Assembly (NCBI GenBank): GCA_004562915.1
Contig: SFQZ01000004.1
Span: 21,186-85,185, forward strand
Direction of reading: 5' to 3'
DNA length: 64,000 nucleotides
Source of the DNA: a bacterium
Lineage (GTDB): Bacteria > Bacillota_A > Clostridia > Lachnospirales > Lachnospiraceae
In this document: positions 59,892 to 64,000 of the stretch, piece by piece
Position numbering within the stretch: position 1 is the stretch's first letter
How the letters are laid out: every line of letters begins with the position of its first letter
Notes under the pieces: generated by a model
What the model was told of the DNA's origin: nothing
Seen by the model: the letters and a program-made list of their open reading frames with translations, nothing else
Database searches by the model: none
Translations under genes and position numbers: made by a program

Positions 59892-61358
59892 CTATGCAAA
59901 TGGATTCTCTGTAGGATACCGATCTCCCTTCGGACGATTATATCCAATCTCGGTCGGTGCCACGCCAATATATTTAAACACTTCATAAAGCGCTTTTCCG
60001 ATATGACCAAACGCAACCGCTCCATGATGCGGATATCCTTTTTCAATCAGCTCATGACGATAAAATCTTCCCATTTCAGAAATGGCAAATACACCAATAC
60101 CTCCAAACGATCTGGTAGCTACAGGCAAAACTTCTCCGTTTGCAATATAAGCACGAAGTTTTCCATCCGCTGTACTCTGAAGTCTGTAGAATGTAATATC
60201 ACCAGGAACAATATCGCCTTCCAGCGTTCCCTGTGTTACCTCCTCCGGCAATGCTCTTGCCATGATCAGCTGATATTTCATACTGCAGGATGTAAGCTTA
60301 CCTGCTGTGGTATTACCACAGTGGAATCCCATGAAAGTATCTTTATGAGTATAACTATAGTTACCTTTGATTTCACTTTCATACATATCTGCCGGAACCG
60401 TATTATTAATATCCAGCAGTGTCACTGCATCATTACTTACCAATGTTCCTATGTATTCACTCAGTGCTCCGTAAATATCCACTTCACAGGAAACCGGAAT
60501 ACCCATAGCAGTAAGACGGCTGTTAACATAGCAAGGTACAAAACCGAACTGTGTCTGGAATGCCGGCCAGCATTTACCTGCGATCGCCACATATTCTCTG
60601 GAACCTTTGTGAGTCTCTACCCAGTCAAGCAGAGTCAGCTCATACTGAGCCAGTTTCGGAAGGATTTCCGGTTTTTTATTCCCGGCTCCAAGCTCTTTTT
60701 CCATATCAGCAACAACTGCCGGGATTCTCTCATCTCCCGCATGTTTATTGAAAGCTTCAAAAAGATCCAGTTCAGAATTTTCTTCAATCTCTACACCGAG
60801 ATTATACAGCTGCTTGATCGGGGCATTACATGCCAGGAAATCCTGAGGCCGTGGACCAAAGCTGATGATCTTAAGATTCTTCAGTCCGATGATTGCTCTG
60901 GCAATCGGCACAAATTCTGCCATCATTTCAGCAACTTCTTTTGCTGTACCAACCGGATATTCCGGAATATACGCTTTCAGATTACGAAGCTGCAGATTAT
61001 AGCTTGCATTCAGCATACCACAATAAGCATCACCTCTGCCCTGAATCAGGTTATCTCCTCTTTCTTCAGCAGCTGCCACAACCATACACGGTCCATGGAA
61101 ATATTTTACAAGCAGAGTCTCTGCACTTTCAGGACCAAAGTTCCCAAGATATACTACCAGGGCATTACATCCCGCTTCACGAAGCTCTTTCAGAGCTTTT
61201 TTCATGTCTTTTTCACTTTCTACAACAGTAGGGCACTCATACAGATCTCCGTGATATTCTGCTGCTACAGCTTTTCTTCTTGATTCAGACAGAGTAATCG
61301 GAAAACAGTCTCTGCTGACTGCTACAATACCCAATTTTACTTCCGGCATATTCTTCAT
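59892..61358 (-). CDS. L-fucose/L-arabinose isomerase-family protein
   Basis: A 488-aa protein of the fucose/arabinose isomerase superfamily. It has an N-terminal Rossmann-like domain (KLGIVAVSRDCFPITLSESR, VVYLGNFGPESAETLLV) and a C-terminal substrate domain (CEVDIYGALSEYIGTL, MGFHCGNTTAGK, and HHGAVAFGHIGKALYEVFKYIG). It pairs with xylulokinase, so it probably converts an aldopentose (or 6-deoxy sugar) to a ketose the kinase phosphorylates. It is not classical AraA or XylA by motif. AAGGAGG precedes the ATG. Substrate uncertain. Confidence 0.78.
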   Translation of the reverse strand: MKNMPEVKLGIVAVSRDCFPITLSESRRKAVAAEYHGDLYECPTVVESEKDMKKALKELREAGCNALVVYLGNFGPESAETLLVKYFHGPCMVVAAAEERGDNLIQGRGDAYCGMLNASYNLQLRNLKAYIPEYPVGTAKEVAEMMAEFVPIARAIIGLKNLKIISFGPRPQDFLACNAPIKQLYNLGVEIEENSELDLFEAFNKHAGDERIPAVVADMEKELGAGNKKPEILPKLAQYELTLLDWVETHKGSREYVAIAGKCWPAFQTQFGFVPCYVNSRLTAMGIPVSCEVDIYGALSEYIGTLVSNDAVTLLDINNTVPADMYESEIKGNYSYTHKDTFMGFHCGNTTAGKLTSCSMKYQLIMARALPEEVTQGTLEGDIVPGDITFYRLQSTADGKLRAYIANGEVLPVATRSFGGIGVFAISEMGRFYRHELIEKGYPHHGAVAFGHIGKALYEVFKYIGVAPTEIGYNRPKGDRYPTENPFA

Positions 61359-61393
61359 GACGGTTCCTCCTTACTTGATTTCCTCGTGTTTTT

Positions 61394-61444
61394 GTTTAAT
61401 CATTAAACTAATCACAATGTATCACTTACCTATATGTCCGTCAA
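61394..61444 (-). promoter_or_regulatory. Promoter and perfect palindromic operator of the isomerase-xylB operon
   Basis: On the minus strand TTGACG (61444-61439), a 17-bp spacer and TACATT (61421-61416) are followed at about +1 by the perfect palindrome GTTTAATGATTAAAC (61408-61394). Its position over the start site fits repression by the divergent ROK regulator. Confidence 0.75.
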
Positions 61445-61469
61445 GATGTTTTTTAATGAATATTATTGT

Positions 61470-61499
61470 TTTGTTTACTTACTGAACAAATTGTAGTAT
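61470..61499 (+). promoter_or_regulatory. Promoter and second inverted repeat for the ROK regulator gene
   Basis: TTTGTT-N9-AACAAA (61470-61490), typical of ROK/XylR operators, overlaps a candidate TTGTTT-17-TAGTAT promoter (61471-61499) facing the ROK gene. Autoregulation is likely but inferred. Confidence 0.5.
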
Positions 61500-61524
61500 T
61501 CTATATATGATGAGACAAGGGATA

Positions 61525-61567
61525 AAAGGTCAGTCACGGCATGCTTGCATGCCTGTAACTGACCTTT
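61525..61567. repeat. Hairpin repeat in the ROK gene leader
   Basis: AAAGGTCAGT / ACTGACCTTT form a 10-bp outer stem and GGCATGC-TT-GCATGCC a 7-bp inner stem. A related palindrome lies at 47681-47723, and the GCATGC core also occurs inside 54318-54430. Confidence 0.7.
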
Positions 61568-61671
61568 GGGGACCGCAAAAACATGAGGAAGCAGCCCGAA
61601 CAGGGCGGATTCCGAATGTTTTTAGAATTTCGAGAGTGCTAAACTCTATGGAAATAAACAGAGGAGAGAAT

Positions 61672-62820
61672 ATGGTAACAGGAAGTAAAGAACTTATACG
61701 TGAAATGAACAGAAAGCTGGTACTGGAAACCATTATCAATGATGGGCCTTTGTCCCGTGCCGCTATATCAAAAAAGCTGGGATTGACCAAAGCCACTGTC
61801 TCTGCGATTGTACAGGAACTTCTGGACACTTTATATGTAGAAGAAATCGGAAGTGACCAGACTTTACATGGGCGAAAACCAATCCTTCTGAGCTTCTGTC
61901 GGCACAATGGATATATTATGACGCTGGACCTTGGTGTTGAAACAACTACTCTGATGACCTGTGATTTAATGGGACAAAACCGCAGGCTACACCAGTATCA
62001 TCAAAAACTGAATCCTGAGAACACGCTTTCTTTTCTGACCCATATTCTCAGGATCCATCTTGATACACTCCCCCAGACACCTTTTGGAGTCATAGGAATC
62101 AGTCTGGGGATTCATGGAACTGTAAAAAATAATGAAATCACTTTCACACCCAATTATTCTCTTGCAGAGCTTCCTCTTGCCCGGGAACTTGAAAAAATGT
62201 TTAGCATTCCCGTATGGCTGGAAAATGAAGCGAATCTGTCTGCACTGGCTGAAAAAACTTTTGTTGAAAACCATAAAAATCTGATACAAGTCAGTATTCA
62301 TTCCGGTGTTGGTGCCGGCATTATTTTGGAGCACAATCTATATACCGGAATCAGCGGTACAGCCGGTGAATTTGGTCACATGATCGTCGAACCCGATGGA
62401 CTTCCCTGTCCCTGCGGCAATTATGGCTGTCTGGAGCAATATATCTCCGAACCGGCTGTTCTTTCTTATTATGCTGCGCAAAAAAATACACTTTATTCTC
62501 CTTCCATGGAAGATCTTGTATCTTCTTATATCAATAAAGAACCTGCTGCCGTAAATACAATTGTCCGCTTTACAAAATATTTATCCTGTGGAATTAACAA
62601 TCTGTGGAATCTTTTCTGTCCGGAATGTATTATCCTGAACAGCCAGCTAATTACTTATCTTCCGGAAATTCTTACGATGACAGAAGAATTTCTTCCAAAA
62701 CGCTTTCAGAAACACTGTATGTTAAAAGCCTCTGCTCTGCAGGATATGGCTGTTTTACTCGGCGGTGCCAGAATATGTATCAGCAATTTTCTCGGCATAG
62801 AAAAACTGGTGATCACATAA
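61672..62820 (+). CDS. ROK-family transcriptional repressor (XylR/NagC type)
   Basis: A 382-aa regulator. N-terminal winged helix-turn-helix (about residues 15-75: GPLSRAAISKKLGLTKATVSAI) joined to a ROK sugar-binding domain with GISLGIHGTV, GVGAGIILE, GTAGEFGHMIVEPDG and the zinc motif CPCGNYGCLEQY. The ATG with AGAGGAGAGAAT is chosen over a longer frame lacking a ribosome binding site. Divergent from the isomerase-xylB operon, with palindromic sites between, so it most likely represses that operon in the absence of the sugar. Confidence 0.88.
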   Translation: MVTGSKELIREMNRKLVLETIINDGPLSRAAISKKLGLTKATVSAIVQELLDTLYVEEIGSDQTLHGRKPILLSFCRHNGYIMTLDLGVETTTLMTCDLMGQNRRLHQYHQKLNPENTLSFLTHILRIHLDTLPQTPFGVIGISLGIHGTVKNNEITFTPNYSLAELPLARELEKMFSIPVWLENEANLSALAEKTFVENHKNLIQVSIHSGVGAGIILEHNLYTGISGTAGEFGHMIVEPDGLPCPCGNYGCLEQYISEPAVLSYYAAQKNTLYSPSMEDLVSSYINKEPAAVNTIVRFTKYLSCGINNLWNLFCPECIILNSQLITYLPEILTMTEEFLPKRFQKHCMLKASALQDMAVLLGGARICISNFLGIEKLVIT

Positions 62821-62824
62821 AATA

Positions 62825-63934
62825 CTATACCGTGATCAGCTCATATTCTCTGGTTCCCAAACCTAATTTCTCTGCATGCTCAATCGCGGACATCCAGTTT
62901 GTCTCTGGACTTACTTTGTGGAAATGATCTCCTTCATGGATATCTTCATGATCCCCCAGAACACTGTTCTTGATCACTGGCTGTTTGTTTACCGCATCGG
63001 CACAGGCAACATCCAAAGCTACAGGGTCAAAAGAAGCGAAAAATCCTACATCAGGAACAATTGCCGCATCATTTTCCGCATGACAGTCGCAATATGGAGA
63101 TACGTCTATAACCAGATTAATATAGAAAGCAGGTCTTCCGTCAACGACAGCTTTCGTATATTCTGCGATTTTTTTATTCAGGATATCGTTAGACTCATCG
63201 GAAGCCGGTTCAACTGCATCATGTGGACAGACACCGATACATCTTCCGCATCCTACACATTTGTTATGGTCGATAGAAGCCTTTCTGTCAGTCACTGTGA
63301 TCGCACTGTGAGCACAGATTTTTGTACACATTTTACATCCAACACAATTTTCATGATTTACGTGTGGTTTTCCTGCACTATGCTGTTCCATTTTTCCTGC
63401 ACGGGAACCGCAGCCCATACCGATATTTTTCAGAGTTCCTCCAAAACCTGTCGCCTCATGACCTTTAAAATGAGCCAGCGAAATGAAAATATCAGCATCC
63501 ATGATGGCCTGTCCGATTTTTGCTTCTTTTACAAATTCTCCACCCTCAACCGGAACAAGAGCCTCATCCGTACCTTTCAGTCCATCAGCAATAATAATAT
63601 GACATCCGGTAGAAAATGGAGAGAAACCATTTTCATATGCACTTTCCATATGTTCCAGTGCATTTTTTCTTCCACCCACATACAAGGTATTACAATCCGT
63701 AAGGAACGGTTTTCCTCCCAATTCTTTTACCACATCAGCAACTGCTTTCGCATAATTTGGACGAAGATATGCAAGATTTCCAGGTTCGCCAAAATGAATT
63801 TTGATCGCCGCAAATTTTTTATCAAAGTCAATATCTGCGATTCCGGCTTTTTTGATAAGACGTTTCAGTTTTTCTGGAAGACTGATAGAATTATGAGTTC
63901 TCAAATCAGTAAAATAAACTTTTGATGGTGCCAT
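62825..63934 (-). CDS. DUF362-domain protein with two 4Fe-4S clusters
   Basis: A 369-aa iron-sulfur protein. A DUF362 region (AAIKIHFGEPGNLAYLRPNY, TDCNTLYVGGRKNA, HFKGHEATGFGGTLKNIGMG) is followed by a ferredoxin-like insert with two CxxCxxCxxxC motifs (CVGCKMCTKIC at about residue 197, CVGCGRCIGVC at about 227). The C-terminal rest of DUF362 then follows. Electron-transfer role likely; partner and reaction unknown. It converges with the ROK gene, 4 nt between stop codons. AGGAGG precedes the ATG. Confidence 0.85.
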   Translation of the reverse strand: MAPSKVYFTDLRTHNSISLPEKLKRLIKKAGIADIDFDKKFAAIKIHFGEPGNLAYLRPNYAKAVADVVKELGGKPFLTDCNTLYVGGRKNALEHMESAYENGFSPFSTGCHIIIADGLKGTDEALVPVEGGEFVKEAKIGQAIMDADIFISLAHFKGHEATGFGGTLKNIGMGCGSRAGKMEQHSAGKPHVNHENCVGCKMCTKICAHSAITVTDRKASIDHNKCVGCGRCIGVCPHDAVEPASDESNDILNKKIAEYTKAVVDGRPAFYINLVIDVSPYCDCHAENDAAIVPDVGFFASFDPVALDVACADAVNKQPVIKNSVLGDHEDIHEGDHFHKVSPETNWMSAIEHAEKLGLGTREYELITV

Positions 63935-64000
63935 TACAAATCCTCCTTATAAAATGTCTGTCAGATAACAGACGAAGTAAACGTATTAATAAATTGTAAC

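Noticed and set aside
59868..61283. 471-codon plus-strand frame opposite the sugar isomerase
   Set aside because: Antisense shadow of a well-supported gene with a good ribosome binding site and operator.
62876..63925. 349-codon plus-strand frame opposite the DUF362 protein
   Set aside because: The minus strand encodes two complete 4Fe-4S motifs; the plus-strand translation has no coherent features.

Overview
The window looks like the chromosome of an anaerobic, spore-forming Firmicute, most likely a gut Lachnospiraceae (Blautia/Dorea/Roseburia-like). The evidence is the sporulation genes (spoIIM, spoIVA), a tyrosine T-box leader, the Firmicute gene order ylxM-ffh-rpsP-khpA-rimM-trmD, consensus sigma-A promoters with strong AGGAGG ribosome binding sites, and a complete oxygen-independent (cbi-type) cobalamin pathway. 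The family-level placement is an inference from gene content; no rRNA gene is present. No phage, conjugative element, tRNA or CRISPR array was seen.

Layout. 0.06-9.2 kb: DAHP synthase, XerD-like recombinase, SpoIIM, an AraC regulator beside a GH13 alpha-glucosidase, a DacF-type carboxypeptidase, a CapA-like protein and a CmpB-family membrane protein. 9.4-14.1 kb: rpsU, alaS and tyrS, the last two behind a tyrosine T-box. 14.1-18 kb: a YczE-like membrane protein, a 5'-eroded AraC gene, an RNase H with a viroplasmin domain and a membrane-anchored MutS-like ATPase. 18-24.4 kb: hemA-sirC-hemC-cobA/hemD-hemB-hemL, which makes uroporphyrinogen III and precorrin-2/sirohydrochlorin. Divergently, 24.5-28.4 kb holds a cobalamin riboswitch and cbiM-cbiN-cbiQ followed by a cbiO-cbiK fusion (cobalt uptake ATPase joined to cobaltochelatase). 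28.45-30.65 kb is a segment bounded by a perfect 16-bp inverted repeat; it carries a MutS2-like ATPase gene and a 137-nt imperfect palindrome. 30.7-31.2 kb contains two gene remnants. 31.2-47.9 kb is a minus-strand cobalamin operon behind a second cobalamin riboswitch: cbiD-L-F-G-H-JET-A, cobT-U-S, a cobU-like gene, cobC, cbiB, cobD, cbiP, cbiC and an amidohydrolase. 48-51.5 kb: a choline-binding-repeat cell-wall hydrolase and spoIVA. 51.6-56.8 kb: MATE exporter, trmD, rimM, khpA, rpsP, ffh, ylxM. 56.9-64 kb: larC, a 48-aa protein, a xylulokinase plus fucose/arabinose-isomerase-family pair with a divergent ROK repressor, and a DUF362 ferredoxin-like protein.

How it works together. The hem genes feed glutamate-derived tetrapyrrole into the corrin branch. 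CbiMNQO imports cobalt, CbiK inserts it into sirohydrochlorin, and the long operon completes the corrin ring, amidation and lower-loop assembly. Within the window the pathway is complete except for a recognisable cob(I)alamin adenosyltransferase and any dedicated dimethylbenzimidazole synthesis genes. Both cobalt uptake and corrin synthesis are placed under B12 feedback by separate riboswitches. The most unusual features are the inverted-repeat-bounded mutS2-like segment, the in-frame cbiO-cbiK fusion with a retained internal ribosome binding site, and the second, P-loop-altered CobU-like protein.
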